Numbered from the stretch's first letter, positions 40,240-50,359 are shown. The stretch: 64,000 nt of DNA from Azorinus chamasolen (GCA_963576725.1 OY755236.1:68604379-68668378), one strand, 5' to 3'. Numbers and translations: made by a program. The notes: generated by a model from the sequence alone, not told the origin.

Positions 40240-41060
40240 ACTGGTCCAGATAAGATGCTTAAATTAAAATACATGTATTTTCAAGAATAACTTATTTACT
40301 AAAATCTCCACCAACCTCTTTATATGTTGTGACCACTCTTTAGAATCATCTCTTTGTGGCGATTCTAAAGAGTGGTCACAACATAGGGTCTGGTGGAGAA
40401 ATGATGATTTTAGTATTTGAGTCCCGTACTTTGGGAATAATTGGTGTCGTGATATTTTCTCCACTTTGCTTCAAAATGCCCGTGTTTTATTTTGGTCAGC
40501 TTAATTTTTGCCATTCTGGGATGAAAGGGGCAAAAAATAAACACATATATGAATCTAAAGTAGAAAAAATTATTCTACCTTTGGTTAATTTCAAGTCTTC
40601 AAGTTATCGTTAAACCGGAAATACTAGAAGTAGGAAATGCTATTTCCGGTCATGTCTAATTCCAGGGATAAAACGGTGAGTATAAGGCATATCAGCTAGA
40701 CGTAAATAATTTGTTTCCGACGTGTGTGTAAATGATTGAATTGCATACTAACTATACAAAAAATCCAGTGATTAAACGCTCAAGCAATACCGTTGTAATC
40801 GCTGTTTGTGTATCTGCCACGAATTAATTACGGCATAGTCCCGCGTAGGTGTTAATCTGTGTGTGTACATTGGATCAGTTACATATCGGTGAGAAAGTGT
40901 TATTTGTTTGTCACGGATATATTTTGGTGTGTTAAATTTTCGTCCTTTCGTACCTGGTGGCGAAATAGGCCAATTATTAACCACAGCCAATTATTCCCAA
41001 AGTACGGTATGCACTTTTATGTGTAGCTCTGTCTACAATTAAATCTATCAGTCCTCAAAA
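40240..41060 (+). mobile_element. G-family element split by a 584-bp element
   Basis: Left: TACTGGTCCAGATAAGATGC, a full double hairpin TGTGACCACTCTTTAGAATC / GATTCTAAAGAGTGGTCACA, TTTTAGTATTTGAGT. Right (from 41008): ATGCACTTTTATGTGTAGCT, matching the ACGCACATTTATCT end of other G copies. Confidence 0.82.
40424..41007. mobile_element. 584-bp TIR element nested in a G element
   Basis: The ends CCGTACTTTGGGAATAATTG and CAATTATTCCCAAAGTACGG belong to a perfect 21 bp terminal inverted repeat. The interior holds a small hairpin (ACCGGAAATA...TATTTCCGGT, 40613-40650) and no credible gene. The 72-codon minus-strand frame ends in the TIR. The flanks (AGTC left, TATG right) suggest a TA target with the left A mutated. 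Confidence 0.86.
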
Positions 41061-41140
41061 ATCCTGGTTACTTATGCCATTACAAAAATTCAGCTTATAA
41101 GTATTCATGATGTCATCATTTCATAAATATTCAACAGTTA
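41058..41140 (+). mobile_element. TTAA-B MITE 3' fragment
   Basis: ATGCCATTACAAAAATTCAG, GTATTCATGATGTCATCATT and ATAAATATTCAACAGTTAAG: only the B right end. Confidence 0.6.
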
Positions 41141-41549
41141 AGTTTTTTTTAGGAAAGACATTCCTCTTGTTTATAATTCAGTATTCAAAGGGTTTCATTT
41201 ACAGCTTGTACTGGATAAGACTTATCATCACGAACAGTTGTATATCAATGGGAAAGAATAATGACAGTCCAGATATTTATGGAATGTTTTCTGTTTGTGG
41301 AGAAGGGTATTAAAGACCATTATTTCCAAGAATAACAGGGTCTTAATGTAAAACCAGTGTTTCAGTGGAGCATAATGACACACATGTTCTTCTGTCTCGC
41401 ACAATTGAGAAGCTCTGGTGACAAGTTAGATTTGTACCTGAGGTTGGTAACTTTGTAGACCAGACTATCGGTAGTCTTTGCATCATGTTGTGTCTGATCT
41501 GACTCTACTGTATGTCAGAGTGTATAACACACTTGGAGCAATAGATAAA
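41141..41549. other. Unassigned spacer
   Basis: No repeat end or gene recognised. Confidence 0.4.
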
Positions 41550-41910
41550 GGGGCATATTCAAATACTAAAAGCATCATTTCTCCATCGAACCCTATGTTG
41601 TGAACACTCCTTAGAATAGGGTTTGATGGAGAAATAAAGGAGATACATGTATTCTTAAAAATGTTTTAATTTACACATCTTATCTGGTCTTCTGACATAC
41701 TGCAGATGTTGATGAGTGTCAAGCAGTTTCAATATGGCCAGATGTGTAAATTAAAACGTTCTCAAGAATAACTGACTTTATTTCTCCACCAAACCCTATG
41801 TTGCTCTTCGAGATAATTCTAAAGAAGGGTCACAACATAGGGTTTGATGGAGAAATGTCAATTTTAGTATTTGAGTATGAATTTAGCATCGGAGTATGCA
41901 CAATTAACTG
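41550..41910. mobile_element. Two G-family elements in inverted orientation
   Basis: 41550-41700 (minus) ends TTTACACATCTTATCTGG. 41731-41910 (plus) starts GGCCAGATGTGTAAATTAAA. They are separated by about 30 bp, making a large inverted repeat. The first has lost most of its inner hairpin (CTCCTTAGAATAGGG); the second keeps TGCTCTTCGAGATAATTCTA. Confidence 0.8.
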
Positions 41911-42638
41911 TTGCCTTGTATGACATTAAGGAATCACTCCTTGTCTTGTCACTCCTGTTGATTTTTTGTTTTTCATCAAGCTTTCAGAAGGTGATATGTT
42001 TTTAGCTCACCAGAGCACAAAGTGCTCAGGGTGAGCTTTTGTGATTGCCTGATGTCCGTCGTCCGTCGGCGTGCGTCGTCCGTCGTCCGTCGTGCGTCGT
42101 GCGGTGTGCGTCGTCAGTCGTCAACAATTTGAACCTTTAAAAGTCTTCTCCTCTGAATCTACAGGGTTCTCAGCTTTCATCTTTGGCACATAGCATCACC
42201 TATAGGTCCTCTACAAAAGTTATATAAATTATGTCCCTGGAGTCAAAATTGGCCCCGCTACGGTCCCAGGGGTGGCCAGTTTTCTCTAGCTGACTGTTGT
42301 TTTCTGTACAAGTAGCAGAATGCTGGGCTCACTTAGGTTATGCATGGGGAAAACTTCAAAAAAATTCTTGTCAAAAACTACATGTCACAGAGCTTAGATA
42401 TTTGGTGTATAGATTAACTTAGTAGACCTTATTGACAGTGGTTAATATCATAGTTCTGAGGTTAAAATTGGCCCTGCCCTGTTGGTTATACTTTAAAATT
42501 GACTTACACTATAAAGGTTCCTCTGAGCTAGCACTCCATCAGATTCTGTTATGCAATCACTTGAGAGGGCAAGTTCCTGGTCAAAACTCTATGAAGTTGT
42601 CTGCTTCAGAATTAGTGTCTGTTTGTTCACACTGTTTT

Positions 42639-42895
42639 TAACCCATTCCCTCATAGTCTATTTTTAGATCCTGTTTCTTTGAAAATTTCAGAATTGTGTA
42701 GATTTGAAGCCATTGTGGTAAATAGAGCTGCAAAAGTTGTTTCCTTCCATATCTTTTAAAAAACAAATGTCATAGTGAAAGACAGTTTGGACCCTGATGA
42801 GATGCCAAGTTACTTTGTATCTCATCTTGATCCAGACTTGATCCAGACTGTTTGCAAAGGTTATTATAAATGCTAAAAAAACCCAAAGCAAGTAG
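42639..42895. mobile_element. TTAA-C and TTAA-H fragments inside the composite
   Basis: 42639-42735 is a C end (TTAACCCATTCCCTCATAGT, GCCATTGTGGTAAATAGAGC). 42750-42895 has GACAGTTTGGACCCTGATGA / CATCTTGATCCAGAC of H, with CTTGATCCAGACT doubled. Confidence 0.62.
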
Positions 42896-43329
42896 CTTGT
42901 GTAATATTAGCAGGCCTAAGGTATAGGACCTTTGAAGAGTGAGTGATCAGCCATAAGCATATTGACTAGGGATAATTGCAGATCACTTATGCATATGGAT
43001 GGGTTTTCTTGGTTCACTAAACTTGTATATAACCAGGGCTAAATGCTAGCTAATCCAAACCTAAATCGCAAGCTCATTAAAAAATTTTTGGCTAGGATTA
43101 AGTTTGCAACAAGCTTGCAGTTGCAAGCCAATTAAGGGAGACAGGCATATCTCTAGTTAAACATTTACTGGTGCCTATTTTTAGCATACATTTAAAGGTA
43201 GGTGATCTCTCTTTTTGATAACAACTGGATTGCCTCCTTTGTTGTTAGTAGATCTGCAGTAATATTGCAGACCCAAACAAAGAAAATTGTTATAGTTAGA
43301 TGTCGCCTGTTGCACATTAATTAGGACAA

Positions 43330-43480
43330 TTAACCCTTTACTCCATTAATAGGCCTTTCTACACCTTTGCAAACAGAGTAGACCCTGATTAGATGGCTTA
43401 TGTAGTAGCCATCTGTTCAATCTGCTGTTTGCTTATGGTATGATATAGTGCAAATTGCATTACATTATTTTCATTTTGTG
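43330..43480 (+). mobile_element. TTAA-B MITE, partner of 22674
   Basis: TTAACCCTTTACTCCATTAA, GCAAACAGAGTAGACCCTGA and GATGGCTTATGTAGTAGCCATC in the same order, truncated at the same base region (ATGATATAGTGCAAA). Confidence 0.8.
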
Positions 43481-43509
43481 TACTTTTATTTATACTTATA
43501 ATATGTTTA

Positions 43510-43755
43510 CTAACCCTTTCCCTCATGTTTACACCTTTTCACACATTTGCAAACAGAGCAGACCCAGATCAGATGGCTCCTATAGCAGCTGTCTGATCAG
43601 GTTCTGCTCTGTTTGTTAATGGAATATTAAAGATGTTTCTTTACTTTCTAAAATGGCTACACCGTTCCACCTTCCATATTTCATTATAACTATTTTGTCC
43701 ATGAATATTCAGTAGATATTTAAATTTTGAATAAACATAGAACAGGGGAAGGGTT
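43510..43755 (+). mobile_element. TTAA-A MITE, partner of 22847
   Basis: CTAACCCTTTCCCTCATGTT to GAACAGGGGAAGGGTTG. It carries the same terminal TTAA losses as its partner, so these losses predate the duplication. The hairpin is CAGATGGCTCC / CAGCTGTCTG. Confidence 0.86.
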
Positions 43756-44123
43756 GAAAATAAATTAAGATATGAATAATAATAACTCATGAAGGTGTAA
43801 TGAAAATATCTGAAATTTTGAATATCATAAGTACATGTATAGATTAATTTATTCTTTCTGAAATTCAACCAATTTGCCCAGGGAGAGGGTTTACATACTT
43901 TTGTACATGCCCTTCTTTAGATTGACATTGTAATATGTTTTCATTTTCTTAAATAAATTTCATGTGAGGTCCTCTACAAAAGTTACATAAATTATGCCCC
44001 TTGGGTCAAAATTTGCCCGCCCCAGGGCCGGGTAGTTTTCTATAGAAACACATAGTGAAAACTTTGAAAATCTTCTCCTCTGATTGTCTGGTGAGCGATG
44101 TCAGGGCCTTTCAGGCCCTCTTG

Positions 44124-44629
44124 TTCTTCGAACACTCTTATTTTGTTTTAAAATGTGTCTAAATCACAGTGTTTAATTCTGTAATATTGCATGTTATTTT
44201 CAGGAATTGTCATGTGGAGGTTGGGCTTGTGCTATTGACTGCAGAATTAAGTGCTCCATTAGGTAATTAGATGTCAGGCAGTCCTTGGACTTGTTGTACT
44301 GACGCCCACACTGTCTGCTGGCATAGTTCTCATTAAGTCTCTTTAAGATGAAAATGTGTCAATCTGCTTAATTTGGATGACATTTGGTCTTAGATTGGCA
44401 AGCCAGGCATGTTGAGTTGTCATACTGAATTGTTACAGCAAACTGAAATCATTTTGTCTGTTAAGATTGTCAAAAGCTTCAATTCTCAAAGTAGACTTTT
44501 CTATCATCAGGATCAAATCTATTTGTAGTGGTCACCATAGCATACTTGCAGACTTGTTTATATGATCTTGGTAATGCCATATTAGTAACAACTTTCACTT
44601 CTAAGCCTTGGACTCTTGATACAAATTGA
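44124..44629. other. Unassigned spacer with H trace
   Basis: 44470-44530 contains CTTTTCTATCATCAGGATCA and AATCTATTTG, a faint H trace. TTTTCAGGAATTG at 44200 could mimic a splice acceptor but has no supporting frame. Confidence 0.4.
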
Positions 44630-45085
44630 GAGTGTTTGTATGCCTGGTCATTGATGGGATACACGATGCAAATTGAGGGTGTTCATATGCCTGGTCATTG
44701 ATGGGACACATGATGCAAATTGAGGGTGTTTGTATGCCTGGTCATTGATGGGACACATGATATAAATTGAGGGTGTCTAATAAATTGAGGGTGTTTGTAT
44801 GCCTGGTCATTGATGGGACACACGATTCAAATTGAGGGTGTTCATATGCCTGGTCATTGATGGGACACAAAATTCAAATTGAGGGTGTTCATATGCCTGG
44901 TCATTGATGGGACACAAGATACAAATTCAGGGTGTTTGTATGACTGGTCATTGATGGGATACATGATACAAACAGGTGTTTGAATGCCTGGTCATTGATG
45001 GGACACACGATTCAAATGGGTGTTCGTATTACTGGTCATTGATGGGACACTTGATACAAATTGTATGCTTGGTCATTGAAACTGA
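44630..45085. repeat. 47-bp minisatellite, ~10 copies
   Basis: GGTCATTGATGGGA recurs at 44646, 44693, 44740, 44805, 44852, 44899, 44946, 44990 and 45034, ending at 45071. The period is 47 bp, with one 65-bp interval from an internal duplication (GGTGTCTAATAAATTGA) and two 44-bp units at the 3' end. The unit body is CAAATTGAGGGTGTTTGTAT + GCCT. Confidence 0.93.
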
Positions 45086-45089
45086 GCTG

Positions 45090-45240
45090 TAGATAAGATG
45101 TGTACTGATCAAACTCTCCTATTTCTAAACCAAACCCTTTTTTGCTACTTAACTCATTAGAAGTTGCCTTTGGGAGGTGATTCTTATGAGTAGCAGCAAG
45201 ATAGGGTACTATGGCAGATTTTAGATTTCCAGAATAATCC
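45090..45240 (+). mobile_element. Diverged G-family element
   Basis: AGATAAGATGTGTACTGATC, CTCCTATTTCTAAACCAAAC, a hairpin TTGCTACTTAACTCATTAGA / TTCTTATGAGTAGCAGCAAG and GATAGGGTACTATGG. It has the same layout as G with a different inner arm. Confidence 0.55.
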
Positions 45241-45495
45241 TCATAATATACAGCTCTGTGAAATAGAATGAGGCATCAGGTGTATTGTTAACCTATCTGG
45301 TTTGTTATGTTTTAGTGCCACCATATTTAATCGAAATATTCAAACACCTTATTTCCTCTTCTCCACTGGCTCATTCAGCTGAATAAGAATTTGGTGACAA
45401 TTCAGTAGCCTTGACATATTTGACCTTGAACTCTACAATCAAAAGTTATGGATATAGTTTAGACTGCAGCTGTAATCTTGTAACTTCATATGCCT
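45241..45495. other. Unassigned spacer
   Basis: Nothing recognised. Confidence 0.4.
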
Positions 45496-45815
45496 TAACC
45501 CTTTACTTCATCTAAATACCTTTTCACACATCTGCAAACAGAGTAGATCCAGATCCGACGGCTCCTATAAAGGTTAATGCTTTTATATGAACTTTTATGT
45601 ACTTGCAAACTGAGCATACCCAGATCAGGCAGTTCCTGTATAGGATGTCAGATCAGGGTCTGCTCTGCAATGGCTTATGAAATGATAGAGATATGATTCT
45701 AGTTATTCTACACTTTCTTGCATGTCCAAAATTGCCTTGTTCATAATACCATTAAAAATCAGCTGATTTACATAAAATCATTTGTTATTTGAATATTCAG
45801 CAGGTAAAGTTTAAT
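45496..45815 (+). mobile_element. Truncated A/B copy followed by TTAA-B
   Basis: 45496-45572: TTAACCCTTTACTTCATCTA, GCAAACAGAGTAGATCCAGA, CGACGGCTCCTATAAAGG, stopping at the hairpin tip. 45573-45815: TTAATGCTTTTATATGAACT, GCAAACTGAGCATACCCAGA, CAGTTCCTGTATAGGATGTC, and the B right block ending GCAGGTAAAGTTTAA. Confidence 0.72.
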
Positions 45816-46220
45816 GATGATTATGTTTATCACCATACATACAAAAGTTATTAGAGATGCATGAAATAGATTTTTAAATGCTCCTCTTATCTACAGTTCT
45901 GTATGTGACCATGACTTGTGTGTGACCTTGACCTTATGTGTTGATCTCAGTGCCATTTGTCAAATGTTTGCTTTTAGTTATATTTGGAAAAAAGCTGTAA
46001 TACAAATGATCGCATGACACTTTCATCAATTATCAACCTTTTGTGTAATGTTTTACAGCCTGCATACATTTTTGGAAAAGTTAAACCGTCAGGACTTTGT
46101 TACATTTTTTGTAAATTTTTGCCAAAATTATTACAGTAATACATAATAAAATTTTAATGTTCATTTGAAAAAAAAACCCAGGAAGAACTTTTGGAGGTGT
46201 CTTCATTACTTTGTCCTGCA
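45816..46220. other. Unassigned spacer
   Basis: GTGACCTTGACCTTATGTG-like phrases near 45905-45945 recall bivalve array units, but no periodicity is visible. Confidence 0.4.
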
Positions 46221-46712
46221 TTAACCTTTTAACTAACCTTTTGACGCCTTTTCAAACAGAGTAGACACAGATAGGTGGCTCCTCAGTAGGAGGTATCTTA
46301 ACCCTTCTTTTGCTGAATTTTAAAATACATTTCTCCTTCTTTACCCATGCCCTGTTGTATAATTACATATATATTCACTGTGTACAAGTATTTCGCTGTG
46401 CAATCACTGCTGTGGAGTGTACTGGTTGCACAATCAACTTGTAAATAGTGCAGACCCTGATGAGACAGCTCCTGCAGGAGCTGTCTCATCTGGGTCTTCA
46501 CTATTTACAGGTAGGTATATTGATGTGAATAGCAAGCGAAGGGTTAACAGAGTTTAATGCTCTGTTTGCTTTTGGAATGATATACACTGATTACACAGTT
46601 TCTGTCATGACCATGACTGTGTCCTGTTCACATTTTCAGTATAAAAAGTCACTTAATTAATATCCATAATGTTATTATTTACTACATGAATATTCATGGA
46701 GTAAAGGGTTAA
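46221..46712 (+). mobile_element. TTAA-B MITE hosting a nested TTAA element
   Basis: Left: TTAACCTTTTAACTAACCTT to GTAGACACAGATAGGTGGCT + CCTCAGTAGGAGG. Right: AATGCTCTGTTTGCTTTTGG, ACACAGTTTCTGTCATGACC, ATTCATGGAGTAAAGGGTTAA. The insertion cuts B within the right hairpin arm. Confidence 0.85.
46298..46547 (-). mobile_element. 250-bp TTAA MITE (CCCTTCGCTTGCT family) nested in TTAA-B
   Basis: The ends TTAACCCTTCTTTTGCT and AGCAAGCGAAGGGTTAA are a 17 bp TIR with two mismatches. The hairpin is AATAGTGCAGACCCTGATGA, GACAGCTCCTGCAGGAGCTG + TC, GGGTCTTCACTATT. I count it as a separate TTAA family because the terminal and left-half sequences match none of A-E. Confidence 0.88.
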
Positions 46713-47372
46713 GCTATTACCTGCCTTGAAGACTGAGAAATAATTTTTTTGAGTGGTCACTCTATAGTAGTGTTTATAACCGTTCTTTTACAGCAAAAAA
46801 CAGTAACATCCATGTTTGACACAGTCAATTCCATTTCTAGTTCGACCCATTTATGCCTATACCTAGTGGCTCTAGAAAGGACCATTTGCAATCAGTGTAG
46901 ACCCATAGAATGAAACAACCCTTTCAAATAATACATATTTGGGCATTCATTTATTGCGCTTTGAAAAATTAAATTTGATTATTTTTTTTAAACAATTTTG
47001 ATGAGCGCATTAAAAATTTCATCAGTATTGATTTTTTACAAGGCTTGAATGCAGAATGTTGTTAAAGCAATCATGATAAATACAGCGGATATAATGTGAT
47101 ATTTGATGAACATTCAGATGCATTGATTTTGCACAGGTTCGGTGGTTTGGTTTGTCTGGTTTTGGATGTTGAAACAAAGTATGTGCACTATGCAATGCTG
47201 AATTCTCATTTCATTAACATGGAGATGAAAGAAGTGATTTGATGTATGAATTCAGAAAATTAACACAACAAGAAAATTAGAGATGCAGAAACTCAATCAA
47301 GTCCATATTGCCATCTACAAAACTTCTTGTCAGCTTCTTTAGGTTTTGTTGTTGAGTGTTCTTCCTTTTTGT
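46713..47372. other. Unassigned spacer
   Basis: AT-rich. ATTTGCAATCAGTGTAGACC at 46885 is an isolated E-arm scrap. No gene signal. Confidence 0.4.
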
Positions 47373-47441
47373 TTAACACTTTCCCTGTTGAATATTCATG
47401 TTACAAATAATGACATCATGAATATGTTTTAGCTGAATTAA
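47373..47441 (-). mobile_element. TTAA-B MITE 5' fragment
   Basis: TTAACACTTTCCCTGTTGAA-like start, AATAATGACATCATGAATAT, AGCTGAATTAA. Cut by the C element; its remainder is not evident downstream. Confidence 0.65.
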
Positions 47442-47667
47442 CCCTTTCCTCCATAAATACGCTTTTCTACGCCTCTGTAAAAGTCACTTTATGAAACCAT
47501 TGTGATAAATAGAGCATTAAATTTTGCTCCTTAGGAGCAATTTAATGCTCTTATCACAATGGTTTCAAACTACAAAATTCTAAAATTTTCCTTTTTGTTA
47601 ATGCTCCTTTTCGGTAGATTTACTCAAAGTGGTTGGATCTAAAAATAGCCTATGAGGGAATGGGTTA
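47438..47667 (+). mobile_element. TTAA-C MITE, well preserved
   Basis: TTAACCCTTTCCTCCATAAA to GCCTATGAGGGAATGGGTTAA. The hairpin is GAAACCATTGTGATAAATAG / TTATCACAATGGTTTC with the tip TTGCTCCTTAGGAGCAA. Confidence 0.9.
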
Positions 47668-47963
47668 ATATACTGGCATGTATATATATACAGGATTTGT
47701 TTGGCTTCAATAGAAGCCAGCTCATGTTTAATCATGAGCAGCAAAATTTGTATTTGTTAGTAATGCAATTACAGCTTCATGGGCTCCATGTGCTATTAGG
47801 ACCCAGACAGCATTATTGATATGAATTCTGATTGTATAGAGGCAATATAGATTATTGTATTCTCGAATGCTTGATTAAAAATTGAGGCTTCACATTCTGT
47901 TGAGTATTTAAATTTATTACTTTCAGTGAATGCCTACCACTCATTTGTATGGACTTGATGCTT
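47668..47963. other. Unassigned spacer
   Basis: Nothing recognised apart from a short TATATATATA at 47680. Confidence 0.4.
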
Positions 47964-48173
47964 TCAACACTCAATTTTCAGAGTGGAATAGCCCATCAGT
48001 ATTTAGCTACAGAGACCACTCTGTATCATGAAAGGCTTAAACTTTGCTAGAGAATTTTGAATGACAAGCAGTGTAGACCTGGATCTGATGGATCCTCTAG
48101 GAGCCCCCATTTGGGTCTTCACTGTTTGCAAAATTAATGACAGTTCATGCGTTTCCTGCATTCAAAGGGTAAG
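47964..48173 (-). mobile_element. TTAA-E MITE
   Basis: CAACACTCAATTTTCAGAGT, GAGAATTTTGAATGACAAGC, AGTGTAGACCTGGATCTGAT, GGATCCTCTAGGAGCCCCC, GGGTCTTCACTGTTTGC, ending TTTCCTGCATTCAAAGGGTAA. Confidence 0.72.
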
Positions 48174-48324
48174 CATTGTATAGAAACAGCACCAAGAAGA
48201 ACAATTAATGCATTTGTAATCTGCTTTATTTCAGTTGAATAGTTATGTCTCCCTCAGGTGTCAGGAAGACTCATATATACTTCAGCCTATTTAGAGCTAG
48301 TCTAATTAAACTGCACACTGTTGT

Positions 48325-48510
48325 TTAACCTTTTACTCCTTGAATATTCATTTAAGAAATAATGACATCATGAATATTAATTAGATTAATTGTTATAATA
48401 GCACATGGACCTGGAATCATAGCATTAATATTATTATCAAAAGCAAACAGCTCATCCAAAGCTTATCAGACAGAAAACTGTTATATGTGGTTATATGACA
48501 GGGGAGCATA
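48325..48510 (-). mobile_element. TTAA-B MITE, hairpin lost
   Basis: TTAACCTTTTACTCCTTGAA, AATAATGACATCATGAATAT, TAGATTAATTGTTATAATAG, then AAGCAAACAGCTCATCCAAA. No paired arm or right terminus. Confidence 0.68.
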
Positions 48511-48560
48511 CTATACTGTCATCCACTTATGGTACTCTTGTCTAAATCTTGTACTGTGCC

Positions 48561-48815
48561 TTAACCCTTTCCCTGTTCTACATTTAGTCCAGTTTTCAAT
48601 ACCTACTGAATAATTATAGGCAAAATAGTGATAATGAAATAGTTATGGAAGATGAAACATTTTAGCCATTTTAGAAACTAAAGATACAGATATATACCAA
48701 ATTTCGTTTGTAAACAGAGCAGACCCTGATCAGACGGCTCCTATAGGAGCCGTCTGATTAGGGTCTACTATGTCTGCAAATGCGTGAAAAGGCATTTATA
48801 TGGAGGAAAGGGTTG
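48561..48815 (-). mobile_element. TTAA-A MITE with perfect hairpin tip
   Basis: TTAACCCTTTCCCTGTTCTA to ATGGAGGAAAGGGTTGA (right TTAA mutated). The hairpin is GTAAACAGAGCAGACCCTGA, CAGACGGCTCCTATAGGAGC + CGTCTG, AGGGTCTACTATGTCTGC. Confidence 0.9.
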
Positions 48816-48822
48816 AGACGGT

Positions 48823-48945
48823 TATTACTTCTTTGCATGTTAGCAGCGAATTTTTATGCAGATCTATGTAAACAGTCTGGATTCAGATGAAAATCTGAGT
48901 AACTCAGGATCCATACTCGATACTCTGAGATACTTTGATAGTATA
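48823..48945. mobile_element. TTAA-H remnant
   Basis: CTTCTTTGCATGTTAGCAGC, ATGTAAACAGTCTGGATTCA, CTCAGGATCCATACTCG. Strongly decayed. Confidence 0.5.
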
Positions 48946-49044
48946 TTTGAAAATAAATGGAGGAATAAAAATATACTTGGAAAATAGTAGCAGACAGCAA
49001 ATTTTTAGTGTGTCAAGAATCTCAGTGTCAAGAGTCTCATATGA

Positions 49045-49245
49045 GTTCAGTGGTCAAGATAAGATCTGTAAATTAAAACATTTTCAAGAATAACTTCTTT
49101 ATTTCTCCAACAAACCCTATGCTGTGACCACTCCTTAGAATCGTCTCTTTGAGACGATTCTAAAGAGTGGTCATAATATAGGGTTTGGTGGAGAAATGAT
49201 GAATTTAGTACCTCAGTACACAGTCATCTTTATCTGTTGCTCTGA
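49045..49245 (+). mobile_element. G-family element, best hairpin
   Basis: AGTGGTCAAGATAAGATCTG to CATCTTTATCTGTTGCTCTG. The arms TTTCTCCAACAAACCCTATG / ATAGGGTTTGGTGGAGAAAT and TGACCACTCCTTAGAATCGT / ACGATTCTAAAGAGTGGTCA close on CTCTTTGAG, about 50 bp of stem. Confidence 0.86.
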
Positions 49246-49387
49246 CATATGAGTTTATTACTTTGGAAATATCAGCCAATAATTGTCAGATAGGTCTCTT
49301 GAATGGCACTCTATGAGGCAGTTTGTGAAGAAAATCATATGAATAGTGTCAGATAAAAGTGAATATATTGATCTCGTTTCTGCAGTT

Positions 49388-49596
49388 TTATTCCTTTGCA
49401 TGCTAAGTTGCTAATGTCTGCAAGAAATTGTCATTGCTACAATGTTAAAAGTTATTTTTTTTATTTAAAACTACAATAAGTCAGTATGTCAAATAATTTG
49501 GATACTGATGAGATGCTGAGTTACTCAACATTTAACTAGATCAGAGTTTGTATGTAGGTTAACAAGTGGATTCTCTGCCAGTATGCAAAGAGTTAA
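49388..49596 (+). mobile_element. TTAA-H MITE
   Basis: TTATTCCTTTGCATGCTAAG to CAGTATGCAAAGAGTTAA. Weak hairpin: TCAAATAATTTGGATACTGA / CTAGATCAGAGTTTGTATG. Confidence 0.75.
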
Positions 49597-49641
49597 AAGT
49601 TAAATGTTAAATGTCAGGGTATTTTCATAACATTTTAACCC

Positions 49642-50143
49642 TTAAAGAGGAAGTCCCTACAATGATCGCATATTTTCTATAATAGCATAAACTTGGTATT
49701 TGTTATGCTCTATCATTATTATGAAGGTTCCCAATTTGAACTTATATCGAAAAATGCCCCTGTGATACAAATAAACCGATGTCATCAATACTGATAATTT
49801 TTGTTCTACAACACAATATTATCGGCCTTTCCCGTTAAATTCTTCCGCGTTTTGCTGATGATCACCCGATCCCTCCATTGTTTACGTAATAGCTTTCTTG
49901 GAAGAGGTCGGAGAATCGTGAATAGGGCGAACAGTTACGAAACTAAAACCCAACCCGAATAAAACTGAAACATTGGGGAGTAAAACCGGGATCAGCGATA
50001 TCAAACACATGGATGTTTTGTCATTATAAACAGTAATTGGATGGGGCTCTTTGCGATATACTACTTTTCAGCATATAGACAAATGAGTTTTGTATATTTT
50101 AAGTGTTTATGAAACTCGTCAAATGTAGGGACATCCCCTTTAA
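49642..50143 (+). mobile_element. TTAAAGAGGAAGTCC MITE, copy 2 (502 bp)
   Basis: TTAAAGAGGAAGTCCCTACA to TGTAGGGACATCCCCTTTAA. It aligns with 1482-1993 throughout (for example TTATATCGAAAAATGCCCCT, GAATAGGGCGAACAGTTACG, ACACATGGATGTTTTGTCAT). The distal TTAA is shared with the next element. Confidence 0.88.
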
Positions 50144-50359
50144 CCTTTCCTTCATTTTTAAATCCAACCTCTTTGAAAAAATCTACAGAAAAGGAGTATT
50201 AATTAGAGAAAATGAAATTTTAGAATTTTGTAGTTCTGAGACCATTGTGATAAATAGAGCATTTGCTCCTAAGGAGCAAATGCTCTATTTATCATAATGG
50301 TTTCAAAAAGTGACTTTTACAGAGTTGTAGAAAGCCATATCTTTGGAGAAAAGGGTTAA
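50140..50359 (-). mobile_element. TTAA-C MITE
   Basis: TTAACCTTTCCTTCATTTTT to TTTGGAGAAAAGGGTTAA. The hairpin is AGACCATTGTGATAAATAGA, GCATTTGCTCCTAAGGAGCA + AATGC, CTATTTATCATAATGGTTTC. Its right TTAA continues as TTAATGCAGGATAAAAG, so it may have inserted at the TTAATGCAGG of a TA-F core. Confidence 0.88.

Larger units (their letters stand above)
42004..44123 (+). mobile_element. Composite Helentron-like element, 2.1 kb
   Basis: The head AGCTCACCAGAGCACAAAGT and (GTCGTCC)n are followed by one array unit to 42290. A unique segment with C, H, B and A fragments follows. A last partial unit (43975-44085), CTGGTGAGCG, the hairpin GGGCCTTTCAGGCCC and CTCTTG close it. 43150-44123 aligns with 22497-23475. 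Confidence 0.88.
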
